64,000 nucleotides of DNA from Hormiphora californensis (taxonomy: Eukaryota; Ctenophora; Tentaculata; Cydippida; Pleurobrachiidae): NCBI GenBank assembly GCA_020137815.1, contig CM035353.1, forward strand, positions 3,840,471-3,904,470, written 5' to 3'. Both the position numbers and the translations under genes were made by a program. Below, one piece after another: positions 1-11,260 of this stretch. Under the pieces are notes generated by a model. The model was given only the letters and a program-made list of their open reading frames with translations, had not been told where the DNA came from and searched no databases. The stretch's first letter is position 1. Each line of letters opens with the position of its first letter.

Positions 1-24
1 GAAGCCCGGCGCCAAATGGGGACG

Positions 25-900
25 GAGGCAAGAGCCTCTGATCAGCAGGAACAGGGGGCGAGTGGGGCAGAGGCCCTTACGGATAACATGCCCCAGAAAG
101 GGAGCTTTCCCAGAGAGAGGAGGGTATATCCCTTAAGGGGGGTCCTCTAGTTCGACCTTCGAGGGTGGTGCACAGTTACCGTTCAGGAGGTCGAGGAGGA
201 CCTACCTGAGTTTGTCAGGCAAACGGCCGAAGATCTCACAAACTTCCAGTACGGGCTCCTCCGGGAGCTCGCCCGCCGCCTCCAAGAATTAGGTTGCAGG
301 GGCGGCGGGTGGAGGAGCCCAGGCGGCACCTGTGTGTCGCTTTGAAGCACCTGAGGTCCATCGATGGATGGACCTCGGGGTGCTGGTAGGGGTAATAATA
401 TGCTGGTTGGGAGGACTCACAGGGGTCCTGGTCTATTTGTGGCGATGGTTACACGCGTCCAAAAGGGTTATAAAGGATAGGGTAAGGGAGGTAGAACCCA
501 CGGGGGATCCTTTAGTAAAATACCCGAATGATGGGGCGATGATGGGGGAGATGACGACCGAAACTAATAATCGTTTCTCCTCTTTTTCAGAACGGTAGCG
601 ATGATAATATCGCAGTTCCTGATAATTACCAGCAGTCCCCAGAGGTAAGTCCCCAGAGGCAAGAGCCTCTGATCAGCAGAAACAGGGGGCGAGTGGGGCA
701 GAGGCCCTTACGGATAACATGCCCCAGGAAGGTAGCTTTCCCAGAGAGAGGAGGGTATATCCCTTGAGGGAGGAGGTCGAATTTATCAGGCAGACGTCTG
801 AGAATTTGACCAAATTTCAGTACAGGCTCCTCCAAGAAATTGGGTGCCGGGGCGGCGGGTGGAGGAGCCCAGGCGATACCTTTGTGTCACCTTGAAGCAC
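25..900 (+). repeat. Tandemly duplicated GC-rich coding-like block (two copies)
   Basis: The stretch at about 25-345 recurs at 655-900 with roughly 85-90% identity apart from a deletion in the second copy. In both copies the same plus-strand frame reads an Arg-rich segment (beginning RQEPLISRNRGRVGQ and ending in a stop after GGYIP) followed by a second segment with the pattern RQT.E.LT.FQY.LL ... GCRGGGWRSPG. Conservation of the reading rather than only the DNA suggests a former protein. A GTAAGT donor-like site lies at 645-650 just before copy two. I do not recognise the family; a retroelement or a small repeated gene are both possible. Confidence 0.55.
368..598 (+). CDS. Small hypothetical single-pass membrane ORF
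   Basis: An open frame of 77 codons starting at the first ATG (the frame is open further upstream without ATG). Residues 2-24 form one strongly hydrophobic segment (LGVLVGVIICWLGGLTGVLV) followed at once by Trp/Arg/Lys-rich sequence, the layout of a membrane anchor with a basic cytoplasmic tail. It starts inside the conserved end of the duplicated block, but the second copy does not preserve this frame. Unknown function; it may be a fragment of a mobile element or chance. Confidence 0.25.
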   Translation: MDLGVLVGVIICWLGGLTGVLVYLWRWLHASKRVIKDRVREVEPTGDPLVKYPNDGAMMGEMTTETNNRFSSFSER

Positions 901-2000
901 CTGGGCGTCCAGATGGACGATGTGCAGATCGGGTGGATGGGCCTCGGGGTGCCACCACGGATCGCAGTACATCAGCAGCTGTCTGGGCTGTCTGAGCTGA
1001 ACTGAGCTGAACTGAGCTGTCTGAGCTGTACTATACATAAACAAACATGATAAAGAAACAGGCATATAAAGATAGGATCGGAAGCGATAAAGAATTTATT
1101 TTATGGATTTATGAGATGTATTGTGTTGATTGTCCATTACAACACAACAGTGATTTTTGTACCGGTGTACTACATAATATTTACCAGGCTATCACAGCTG
1201 TCATGGGAAGGAGATCTTCCTGACAGGTGTCCAGAAGATGGCCTGCCAAACTGTACTAAAGAACAATCCGTGGTTATTGTTGTTTTGTTCTAAGAGTCTC
1301 ACTTGGCAAGGTTATTGCCTGGACGGAAAAAAAGGGTGATAGGGCCCATCTTCCACGCTCGGTGGCTCACAAAAGCTACGAGGATAATGAGGGCTTTTCT
1401 GAGCATAGACGAGAACGATGAACAGCTGGTTGTGGCACTATATATTTATAAACGCAATAAAGGCGAATAGTGACGACAACACTAGCAGGCGACATGGCGT
1501 TATAGTTGAAACTTAAATTTTATGTGTAATAATAAAAGTAACAGAAACAAAGCATCTGTACTTAGTGTTGACTGTCGAGAGAATTCTCTCAGTTCAGGAG
1601 ATTCAGTATATTAAAATTAAGGATGTAATGTAAATGGTTTTGTCACGCTATACCAACAAACAGTATTACATTCTGAACACACACGGCCAGTGAAGTGACA
1701 CTAAACACGTGGAAATGTGGAATATTGCTACATTGCAACCACCACAGAGGTCAAAATAATGAGATATTTTATTTCAAAACAACACGCCTGTTGGCGTGAG
1801 AAAGTAACATTAAAATGACGCCAGTTAGTTCATTGATATGTCTACAACTAAGAAAAATATTTATGTAAAATACTAAAATCTATCAACACCCGAAGATGAG
1901 GCCGAAAGCTCAAAGAATAAGTATTATTTTACGAAACTAGGGGAATTTCAACTTAGTGGGTGAAATGGGGGGGGGGAGGGGAGTCCCAAGAGGATTCTTG
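901..2000. other. Non-coding stretch with CTGAACTGAG minisatellite
   Basis: At 984-1030 there is a short degenerate tandem array of a 10-11 bp unit around CTGAGCTGAACTGAG. The rest is AT-rich with a G-run at 1967-1981. I see no convincing gene or exon. Confidence 0.4.
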
Positions 2001-3210
2001 ATAGAATCGACCAGATACATATACTTTATTTACAATTATTTCAGACAATTAATTAATTAAGAACTTCAAAAGATGGTCAATATAAATGGATGGTTGCAAT
2101 GACGAAAGAACTATAAAAAATACAATTCAGAATAATTAGCTAAATATGACCACCTTGAAGGAATATCAAGTGAGGAGATAAGGATGGTCAATAAAAGACT
2201 TTAATCTCCGATGAGGTCAAACTAATTAGTTTATCCATCTAGTGATATTATCCTTCATGAGCGACTAAAATGGTCCCCTCATTTAGAGAAGGTAAAGTTT
2301 GAGACTCAGGCGCTGATCCTGTATAATTACCTAATCAAGCTTAATTAACTGGGGTTAAAAGCCTCAGCAATTCACTACTCTGGTGGGACTATTTTGCCAA
2401 AATCCTTTCGGGGCAATTTAGGCAAACTGTTATCGTCAGATTTACAAGACCGTCCGCTTACTTTAAGGTAAGTAAGGTTAATGTATGTAAATCTGATTAA
2501 ATAATATAAAATATGTTTTATTGAGTACTCGTTTATATTCAACACAATCACCCCCAGCCAGCCCCACTCCCCGATGGAATCCGACACCCCTAACGCACCC
2601 TCAGCACCCTACTGTGAGTCAGTATTAGTGAAGGATGCTGGGATATTTACCCTGAGTTCGCAGTGGCAATGTATTGTGTGAAAATTCATTTTCCCATACA
2701 CATGGAAATGAAGGAGCTATATAATGGAATGGCATATTATGCAATTCACTAGAATTTAATTGGTACAATGGTAATATGGATATCGGATATCGGATGAATA
2801 AATTGTTATTAATGATTAATGAACTATAATTGTTAATGAATTAATCGTTATTCCGAAACTGATCCCGCCCCCGGAAATGGGTGAAATCAGTGCTCAAAAA
2901 CAAAACAGAATCGCGGAGCTGAGAACAATTATATTGGTACTGTCTCACGGCTTCATTTCGTAAGTTGACCTGTATTAAAAATAAATAAAGATAAAGTATT
3001 AACGTACCTAGAAAAATAGAAATGGTATGCATGAAGACCAGGAAATTGGCATGGAATTTGGCCCAGAGCACCTTCTAAAGGAAATTACGGTAGTGAACAC
3101 TAGGCGCAGTGTTCCTGTCCCCCGAAGTGAAGAAACTTGTGATGAAAAAGATATTCAACAATGCGTTCTTTGCCCACCCAGATCATGTTACAGGATGTTT
3201 CTGTTACAGG

Positions 3211-3256
3211 ATGTTTCTCAATGAGAACAATACGTATTGTTCTCATTGAGAAACAT
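3211..3256. repeat. Perfect 46-bp palindrome without spacer
   Basis: Left arm 3211-3233 is exactly complementary to right arm 3234-3256 (centre AATAC|GTATT). The equivalent place in unit 2 (about 5602-5640) holds only a short 13-bp hairpin with a loop, so the perfect palindrome arose after the duplication or was lost from the other copy. Confidence 0.9.
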
Positions 3257-3314
3257 GCTTTGAGGCGGATGTTTCTCAATTAGTACTAATTGAGAAACAT
3301 CCGCCTCAAAGCAT
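3255..3314. repeat. Perfect 60-bp palindrome abutting the previous one
   Basis: Arms 3255-3284 and 3285-3314 are exactly complementary with no spacer (centre TTAGT|ACTAA). It overlaps the preceding palindrome by two bases. Both share the core GATGTTTCTCAAT, so they look like successive fold-back copying events from one short hairpin. Confidence 0.9.
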
Positions 3315-3696
3315 ACAATCATTTTATAACACTAGTTAGCATTTTATTTATTAATAATTGGGGTCTACTTAGTATTACAACTTAATAGAACCCTGCCTGT
3401 AGAAAAGGATTTCACCCATGATAAATAAGACGGATAGGTAATTTGCAGAATCTCACGACCTTTTCTTTGCAGGATCCCCCCGCACTACGGTATGTCTCAC
3501 CCACATACCAGTCCGGACCGAGGAGTATGACCCTTACTACTCTACCAGGGGTCACCCCCACCCCTATATTCACCCCAACTTGGAGATTTTATCAAACACG
3601 AATCACTGAGTCCCCTCATTGTGGAAGGAATCAGAGGCATGATCATTATCAGAAGATTCAGATACCTCAGGGAGACGTTAATGTTCCCTTATTGGG

Positions 3697-3897
3697 ATGC
3701 TAACTCAGCTCCATAATCAAAATCATAATATGCAGTTTGCCTTTTTTGAAGACATCAAGGATGCAATGAGAAGCATCGTAATCAGGCGATCAAGATATCT
3801 CAGGGAAACGTGTGATTGGATCAAGACGGGAATATCGTCTCTGTTTCATAATATATGGAGGAGTGCCTATAACCGTCATCCACCTCAAAACACATAA
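3697..3897 (+). pseudogene. Basic-motif repeat protein fragment, copy 1
   Basis: A 66-residue open frame whose core reads F.DIKDAMRS..IRRSRYLRETCDWI. The same motif is encoded at 6361-6452 in the duplicated unit, and partial versions occur in other frames at 3621-3683 (VEGIRGMIIIRRFRYLRET) and 6132-6206 (FQDIKEGIRG..IRRFRYLRDTC). The motif is amphipathic and rich in Arg. Repetition with mostly conservative amino-acid changes suggests it was once translated, but frames are now disconnected. No family recognised. Confidence 0.4.
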
Positions 3898-4984
3898 TCA
3901 TTTTATAAAAATAAGGGAGGTATTCCCCACATATATCTTATAGACGAGATCTCGGCCATGAAAGTAAGCGAGGACGAAAAAGCAAAAATTAATGACAATA
4001 ACATATGAAATCAGGAGAAAGTGAAGAACATCTCCAAACTCAAATCGTTCCACTCCAATCAGGAACGGTAAGAACAGAAGCATGAGCAGGGAAGATCAAC
4101 CGAATAGAGAAGAACTGAGGGACCGCAATCTCCTCCAAAAAACCGAGCGATACAATTTAACTAATTAACCTATCTGATTGTAATTATATGCATTAAATGA
4201 TAATGGTTGCCATTTTAATACCAGTGGTTTCTTGTCCCCCCACCCCATGTAAAACAATTAATTGCTTTACTTTTCAGGCCAAAAGCAACATATAAAGTAA
4301 GGACCTGAACACCTGCTCAGAGAAATGTACCTAGTAAAAACGGAGGTGTTTCTCAAGCCCGATCAGGTACAGGAAAAGGTAATGAAGAAGATAAGGTGGA
4401 ATTTGCTGGTTCACCCACCCAGACTTCATTATCCCATCAATGAGAGAGTTGACCAGATATATATTACGTTATTTACAATTATTTCAGCTAATTAATTAAT
4501 TAAGAACTTCAAAAGATGGTCAATATAAATGGATGGTTGCAATTCTTCTTGAAGCAATGACGAAAGAACTAGCTACATATAAATATGTAATACAGTTCCG
4601 AATAATAAGCTAAATATGAAGGAATATCAATGGAGGAGATAAGGATATTGGTGAAGTCAAGAGACTTTATTATCCAATAAAATCAAACTTATGAGAGACT
4701 CAGGCGCTCCTGCATAATCTAATCAAACTTGCAGGGAATCAACAATGGGGGTCCAGTTTCAGGGATTTTTTACCACCTCAAAAAGATCTTAAAAAGAAGA
4801 CTACAGCTATGTGCATGCAGTCTTCTGCACCGATATAAATAAGGTATGTAAATATTATGATTTATTTTAATCTGATTAAATAATGTAAATATGTCATTTA
4901 TATTCAACAATTAGCGAATTATTCCTCCCCTATTGAAATAGTTAACAATCACCCTCAGCTTACTCAGATTACAGGGGCGTCGAC

Positions 4985-5030
4985 ACGGGTATGGCAGGTA
5001 TGGCGGCCGCCATACCTGGAATTCCCAGAC
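4985..5030. repeat. 22-bp palindrome around GCGGCCGC
   Basis: AGGTATGGCGGCCGCCATACCT at about 4998-5020 is self-complementary, with a further GGTATGGC copy just upstream. It follows a CAGGGGCG start that resembles a hAT-type end, but no matching partner was found. Confidence 0.5.
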
Positions 5031-5784
5031 AACGGTGAATTTCTTGGGAAAATGCTTTAAAATGCTTGCTCAAACAAAAAATTTTCCGGGGGCTTCGCCC
5101 CCTGAACCCCGGCTGAGGGGCTTCCCAAAAAAGAAAAGAGAAAAGGGAGATAAATACTGCTATATTTGTATACGCTCGCTGGTGATATCAGTTTAAAATA
5201 CACAGGGAAAGATTGTTCAAGATATAACAATTAGTTATTGGAAAAATGCTTAAAATTGCTTGCTTATACGAAAAATTTTCCGGGGGCTTCGCTGGTCACT
5301 CGCACCGCAATCTGATAAAGCACGCGGTTTTAAGGACTCCTTGAATCCATATAATATTATCTATTATACTATAAAGCAGGAAATATTGTAATGATATGAC
5401 GGACCCTCACGATTTTACATTACTTCCCCTGATAGTAGTCGTATTCGTCGAATAAAACATGTCTCAAGCGAATGAGGGCTTACACGGTATAGTGAACAAG
5501 GCGCGGTGTTCCTGTCCTCCGAAGTGAAGAAACTTGTGATGAAAAATATATTCAACAATGCGTTCTTTGCCCACCCAGATCATATGTACTGTTACAGGAT
5601 GTTTCTCAATGAGAACAATACTAATTGAGAAACATCAGCCTCAAAGCACATAATCATTTTATAACACTAGCATTTTATTTATTAATAATTGGGGTCTACT
5701 TAGTATTACAACTTAATAGAACCCTGTCTGTAGAAAAGGATTTCACCCATGATAAATAGGCGAAAGAGAATACCAAGAAGGAAG

Positions 5785-5903
5785 GTAATATATATAATAA
5801 TATAATATAATAATATATATAATATATAATATATAATATAATATATAATATAATAATATATAATATAATAATATATATATAATAATATATATATAATAAT
5901 AAT
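5785..5903. repeat. (ATATAATA)n low-complexity insertion
   Basis: About 120 bp made almost only of A and T with irregular TATAATA units. It splits a block that is continuous in the sister duplication unit (3425-3427), so it was gained after the duplication or lost from unit 1. Confidence 0.85.
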
Positions 5904-6235
5904 AAGACGGATAGGTAATTTGCAGAATCTCACGACCTTTTCTTTGCAGGATCCCCCCGCACTACGGTATGTCTCACCCACATACCAGTCCGGACCGAGG
6001 AGTATGACCCTACCTACCCTACCAGGGGTCACCCCCACCCCTATATTCACCCCAACTCGGGGATTTTATTGACTGAGTCCCCTCACTGTGGAAGTAACCT
6101 GTCTACATCAGGATCAAAATCATCCTATCAGTTTTCAAGACATCAAGGAAGGAATCAGAGGCATCATTATCAGAAGATTCAGATACCTCAGGGACACCTG
6201 TGAACCTGTGAGCACCCATTAACTGTCAAGATTAC

Positions 6236-6505
6236 ATGGTCAAGACTCTCAAACGTGTGCGACAACCTTCTTTCATAATCGAAAGAGATTTCATCAAGCA
6301 CGAGACGTTAAGTCCCCTTATTTGGATGGTAACTCAACTCCATAATCAAAATCATAATATGCAGTTTGTCAGTTTTCAAGACATCAAGGATGGAATGAGA
6401 GGCATCATTTTCAGGCGATCCAATTATCTCAGGCAAACCTGCGATTGGATCACTGTAGGACTCAACTATCAGCATCATCACAACAGCCGAATAACAACAT
6501 CTTAA
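6236..6505 (+). CDS. Hypothetical basic-motif repeat protein, copy 2
   Basis: An 89-residue ATG-started frame. It begins MVKTLKRVRQPSF and includes HETLSPLIW followed by the core F(Q)DIKDGMRG.IFRRSNYLRQTCDW. This is the longer and better kept relative of the frame at 3697-3897; the HETLSP segment matches the degenerate frame upstream of copy 1. No signal peptide or membrane segment is visible. Function unknown; the extra motif copy at 6132-6206 just upstream in another frame suggests that the original protein had tandem motifs. Confidence 0.35.
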   Translation: MVKTLKRVRQPSFIIERDFIKHETLSPLIWMVTQLHNQNHNMQFVSFQDIKDGMRGIIFRRSNYLRQTCDWITVGLNYQHHHNSRITTS

Positions 6506-7395
6506 CTCAGTTTCATCTTAAGCTGAGTGCCTATAACCCTCTTCTTCACATCAATGTCAGAAAATAAAGGAGGGTCAGGACTTTCTATGAGTGTTTATAC
6601 GAACAATTGTATATTTATATTTTAGAAAGTTATGAAAAAGGGGTCAGATGAAATCTACTCAGTACTCAAAAAAACTAAATTGAAGAGGGATCTGTTGTAA
6701 TCCTCAAATCAATCTTCAATCGCAATAACCTGCCAAGTTGACACTGTCCTCCCAATCAATTATCTACATAATTGGGTGTAATCAATTAGGCGTAATAATT
6801 TATAATTTATTATACGGCTACGACTTATATATGTAGTTGTTCTTTAGTAGTATACGTTTAAATAGACCCTCATCCACCTCAAAATACAATCATTTTATAA
6901 AAATATAATTTCCAAGTTCCGTTCGCTGAAGCAAGGAATGACGGAGACAGAAACATACGAGAGTTTGGATACAGGCTGCTATAAATTGGATACCGGCAGA
7001 GGTACAAAACTAATAAAACTTAATCCAAATGCCTCATATGGAAACTGTTTGTCTGGCCAACAGTCTCTGCTCACTGGAGAAAAACTCTTGCTTTTAATTC
7101 GGCTAAAAAATAATGACAATAACATATTATGAAATCAGGAGAAAGTGAAGAACATCTCCAAACTCAAACCGTTCCATACCAATCAGGAACGGAGCGAACA
7201 GCTGGAGATGAGCAGGGAAGATCAACCGAATAAAGAAGGACTGAGGGACCGCAATCTCCTCCAAAAAATGTAGCTAGTAAAAACGGAGGTGTTTCTCGAG
7301 CCCGAGGTACAGAAAAAGATAATGACTAATTAAGAAACTGAGGTGGAATTCGCTGGTTCGCCCACCTGCACCCAGACTTCTTTATCCCATCAATG

Positions 7396-8090
7396 ACTAA
7401 CGGGTTGTTATGATTTATAAAGTATTAACTTTAGTAGTAAAAAGCATTTCACAATATTAATTTGCCAAAATATGAAGAGAATTCTATAAAAATATTGATT
7501 ACATATAAATATAAATATGTTACCAAATTACAGATCTCACAGAAGGTGGAGGTTACTAAATCAGGTCATTATAACATTCCCAGCTCCGACATTGTATTGT
7601 TCATACAACAGCACAACTCCGACCCTCGTCCCTCCTATGAGGTGGAGATACATACCGACTGTAGTATCATGAGCGCAAGACATTATATTGACGCATTTTA
7701 CAAGAAAAGATTAACATAACATCGACCCGATCAGAGGATAACAAACTGCAGGTCCCTCAAGGAATAAACGGAAAATGGGATAGACTGTTGAACTAACTGA
7801 GACTCAGCTGAATTTCTGAGTGCCAGAAGTTGAATTTCAGTGTTTATCATAGGGTCTTAAATTAATTAAGTTTTTCCACAGACATTGCTTCATGGAATTT
7901 AAATTCAAACCACCGGTATGTGCAATAAGGTAATAGAGTATATGTGCAATAAGGTAATAGAGTATAAACAATAAATTAATTAAATATGTAACTATTATTC
8001 ATTACAGCTTCATAGCGTTGTCAATAGTGTCTGACTGTCATGGTCTGGAAGCCCCCTACTGCACGGAGCTTTTCTGAATCACCTAAATGG
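7396..8090. other. AT-rich interval, no gene seen
   Basis: AT-rich sequence with a direct duplication of a 24-bp unit (TATGTGCAATAAGGTAATAG and flank) at 7918-7964. An open frame around 7462-7719 lacks an ATG and any recognisable domain. Confidence 0.4.
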
Positions 8091-8091
8091 C

Positions 8092-8226
8092 TAAAAATGA
8101 AGGGGCCCAAGCCCAAACTTCCTGATAAGATAGAAAGCTAATTCAGTTGCGTTGGATTCGTCTCGAAAAGGAGATTCAGAAAATCTCCGTGCTCCTAGGG
8201 GGTTTCAGACCACAGTCAACCCCTAG
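8092..8226 (+). repeat. Dispersed repeat R1, copy 1
   Basis: About 130 bp containing AAGCCCAAACTTCC, GATAAGATAGAAAGCTAA, GTTGGATTCGTCT and GGGTTTCAGACCACAGTC. Further copies lie at 21917-22100 and 36150-36278. Probably a short interspersed element; no terminal repeats identified. Confidence 0.75.
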
Positions 8227-8408
8227 TTGTCAAACGTAAATACTGGAGAAGACTGAAAGATGGGTTTTATGTTTAAGCTATACAATTGTGCTAAAAGTAC
8301 ATCTGCAATAAACTAAAATGCTAATCCATTGAGTAAGATCTAATTTTACACTTGAATGTCCAATATTAATTAAATTATGTTCTAACCCGAAGGGCGGCAA
8401 ATGAACTA

Positions 8409-8813
8409 ATGGCTGGAGAAAAGGCGAAGTACGAGGCGGACCTGGAGGCGGCGAAAGATTACATCAGAAACATGGAGGAGAGTATGAAGGAGGAGGCGGA
8501 GGCAAGGGAGGATCGGGAGGTGGTGGAAATAACGCCGGAAGACGTGCGCATGGTCTTTCCGACCTACTTTATAGACGAAATTAGTATCATGAAGGTGCGA
8601 GAAGATGAAAAGGCGATGGCGGCGGAGAATTGGGAGGAAGATCGGGAGAGAGTTATAGAGCTCTTGGCCCCACGGGAACTAAAGGTGTTGGCGGTATCAA
8701 TGTTTAGAGCCCTCAAACAGGAGTTTATAGTGAGTCAATTAGGGAATTTGCTTGGCGACAGGCTCCTCAGGACAGCAGCCGAAGTGCAAAATCTGCATGC
8801 AGGGCTGTCCTGA
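8409..8813 (+). CDS. Hypothetical acidic, helical 134-residue protein
   Basis: ATG-started frame, far more GC-rich than its surroundings, encoding a Lys/Glu-rich protein predicted to be mainly helical (start MAGEKAKYEADLEAAKDYIR). The first 40 residues look like a coiled coil. No cysteine pattern, signal peptide or membrane segment. The last codons lie inside a perfect 14-bp-stem hairpin (8763-8817). The GC contrast resembles the remnant block at 1-900, suggesting a common mobile-element origin, but there is no sequence match that proves it. Confidence 0.35.
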   Translation: MAGEKAKYEADLEAAKDYIRNMEESMKEEAEAREDREVVEITPEDVRMVFPTYFIDEISIMKVREDEKAMAAENWEEDRERVIELLAPRELKVLAVSMFRALKQEFIVSQLGNLLGDRLLRTAAEVQNLHAGLS

Positions 8814-8817
8814 GGAG
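8763..8817. repeat. Hairpin with perfect 14-bp stem
   Basis: CTCCTCAGGACAGC at 8763-8776 pairs with GCTGTCCTGAGGAG at 8804-8817; the loop is 27 nt. It spans the stop codon of the ORF at 8409-8813. Confidence 0.8.
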
Positions 8818-9048
8818 AAACAACGGTTACTGAAAACAACCTTATGGACTGGCCGGGGTTATGGATGCGAAAATCGCGATGGAAATCGCAGAAGTACTTG
8901 AGACGGAAAATTTCACCCAGATAGTGGAATTAAGTTATGTTCTATCCCAAATAGTGTGACCAAGGCTACAGAGTGTTGAGATGTATCATCACAACATTAA
9001 ACACGTGATGCGGGAATACGCCACGTAGGCAGAAACACGCCGTAAAGA

Positions 9049-9079
9049 GTTGTTATGTCTGAGTAGCAGACATAACAAC
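9049..9079. repeat. Hairpin with perfect 13-bp stem and 5-nt loop
   Basis: GTTGTTATGTCTG (9049-9061), loop AGTAG, CAGACATAACAAC (9067-9079). No T-run follows on either strand. It may mark the end of the GC-rich unit that starts near 8400. Confidence 0.8.
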
Positions 9080-9913
9080 CCCCAACACCCCTGGTTATAA
9101 GGGAGACCACGGAGAGGGGAGGTTAGACTTTAGCAGTACGACTCTTTTTACATTCTAAACCGTATCCGACTGTTTCTACCTTTGTTCCCTAAAACCGATG
9201 GTTCACCCTGGCATCACTCATCTTATCAAGAGCAAGACAAACTATTAATTATTTTGAGAAATTCTTGGGGACCGGGTAACCACATAAACTATACCCCTCA
9301 GATATAGACTGGGTGAGAGTAATTTGATGTCCAAGATCAATAAGAGACATTATATTTATGTATGTAATTTTGTTTTGGAAATCAGAGCTTTAGATATTTT
9401 AACACAAGGCAAGATGTTTAACATGATGCCCAACAAAATTAAAATCATACACAGAACACTGTGTCAAAGGAGGAACGGGAGACGGAGAGAGAAATTACAC
9501 AATTCAAATAATGGCGGGAAACAGACGAAAGAGTGGGTACGTGGCAAGACCGTGAGGGAGAGTGAGAAAGGGAATTATACTTTTAGAATGGGGGAGTAAT
9601 CATTAAGGAGTCGGTTAGAGTGAAAATATATAAAGGGCAGAGAGATTTTCTGAAGTGTGAGATTGAAGATAAGGATCAGGGCAAAGATTTGTTGGAAGAC
9701 CTATAATAGAGAGAGGGACCAGATAGGCGAGAGGGAGTGGGTAAAAGGAGAGGGAGAGAGGGACCAGATAGGCGAGAGGGCTGAGTAAAAGAAGAGAGAT
9801 GGAGAGAAATAGCGTGAGGGGTGAGACAGTGTAAACTGTATAAGAGAGTGAACCAGAGAGAGGGAAGAGGGAGAACTCCCTATCCCACGGTACGGTCTGG
9901 TGTGTTGACAGGG

Positions 9914-10091
<178 letters not shown>

Positions 10092-10154
10092 GACCACGAG
10101 GGTCAGTGATGATCGAAAGACTCAAAGATAATCATGGGGTCAGGGGTGGTATAT

Positions 10155-10187
10155 CCCCCTAGTTCCATGCACCGAGATTCTGCAAAA
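10155..10187 (+). repeat. 33-bp inverted repeat, left partner
   Basis: Starts CCCCCTAGTTCCATGCACCG; it is the exact reverse complement of 13366-13398. The two lie 3.2 kb apart and point towards each other. They may be ends of one element or two opposite insertions of one repeat. Confidence 0.85.
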
Positions 10188-10573
10188 TTTCAGATATTCT
10201 GCAGATACTTCGCAAAATTTTTTGGATTTTTTTGCGAAGTATTCGCAGAAAAACCAAGCTCCTGAATTAGCCGAATATCTGCAGTTTTGCAGATATCTGC
10301 AAAATAGACGTCGCCCAGTCTGTCAATTGCAGGCGAAAGGGGGTGCAACCACACTTATATGGGGTTACACACTGAAGGGTCATCAGTTTCATACGGGCAG
10401 TGAACAGCGTAAAAATGATATTGCCCCAGATTTGAAGAAAACAGAAAAAAAGTTAAAGCCAAATTGGGACGGATTGGGATCAAAACTGGGATGGAACTTA
10501 AATTTGAACGGACAATGCGACGGTACACATTTGATATGTATACCAAGTCCAACAAAGACAGAAGTCTCTCTTT

Positions 10574-10730
<157 letters not shown>

Positions 10731-10734
10731 GAGA

Positions 10735-11260
10735 GCTCGGCTCGTCTCTCTCAGTCCGCTCGGTCTTGCGTCTCTTTCTCGAGCCGCTTATCTCGCTCGA
10801 GTACGACGATGCGACTGCTAGATTGCTACGTCGCTGTCTCGGGCCTGCTCTCTCGCTGCTGTTCATGCTGCATCCCCCGCGTTACTGCTAGGCGTATGTC
10901 TCATTGAGCTCATAGTTTCTCTGCGGATCTGATCCGGATTATACCTCCTACCCTACCGAACTAAACACGAAGTCCGCTGCCTCGAGCGCCCGCGCGCGCG
11001 GGAGCGGCGTGCCCTCCGCACTCGCGCGCTCTCGCGCGGGCCGCGCGCGTCGCTCCGCGGCTCGCTCGTTCGCAGCCCGGGGTCTAATTCGTTTCTCTCT
11101 TCTGGTTTTCCTCACTCTTACTTCTGGCTTCTCTACCCTCCCTCGCTTCGGAGCCTGTGCGTCTCGCCCTACCCTCTCCTTCCCCTGCCCCTTGGCGCGG
11201 AGCCCCCCGCCCCAGTCAGCCGTCCAGCGGCAGTTATTTCCCACTGGCAGGAAAATAGGG
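10735..11260. other. CpG-rich patch
   Basis: CG dinucleotides are dense here (for example CGCGCGCGCGGG near 10990 and CGCGGGCCGCGCGCG near 11035), unlike the AT-rich surroundings. No ORF has a recognisable domain. The motif GTCCAGCGGCAG...TTATTTCCCACTGGCAGG at 11219-11252 recurs at 11934-11967. It could be an unmethylated promoter or simply repeat-derived. Confidence 0.5.

Larger units (their letters stand above)
2005..4445 (+). repeat. Tandem segmental duplication, unit 1
   Basis: This unit recurs at 4446-7395 in the same order and orientation. Matching blocks: 2010-2150 with 4450-4615; 3090-3230 with 5492-5625; 3334-3533 with 5664-6010; 3700-3840 with 6325-6455; 3965-4140 with 7105-7268; 4322-4445 with 7266-7395. 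The blocks remain collinear but differ by substitutions, indels and insertions, so the duplication is not very recent. Confidence 0.8.
4446..7395 (+). repeat. Tandem segmental duplication, unit 2
   Basis: Second copy of the unit at 2005-4445. It has extra material: a TA-rich insertion at about 5759-5905 and a longer spacer around 6500-6900. Within it, 5027-5100 and 5228-5290 share a further local duplication ending in the same GGGGGCTTCG block. Confidence 0.8.

Noticed and set aside
4970-5020. Possible cloning-vector polylinker (SalI-, NotI- and EcoRI-like sites within 60 bp)
   Set aside because: The sites fall in a natural palindrome, and the flanks are continuous with genomic duplicated sequence; no other vector sequence is seen.
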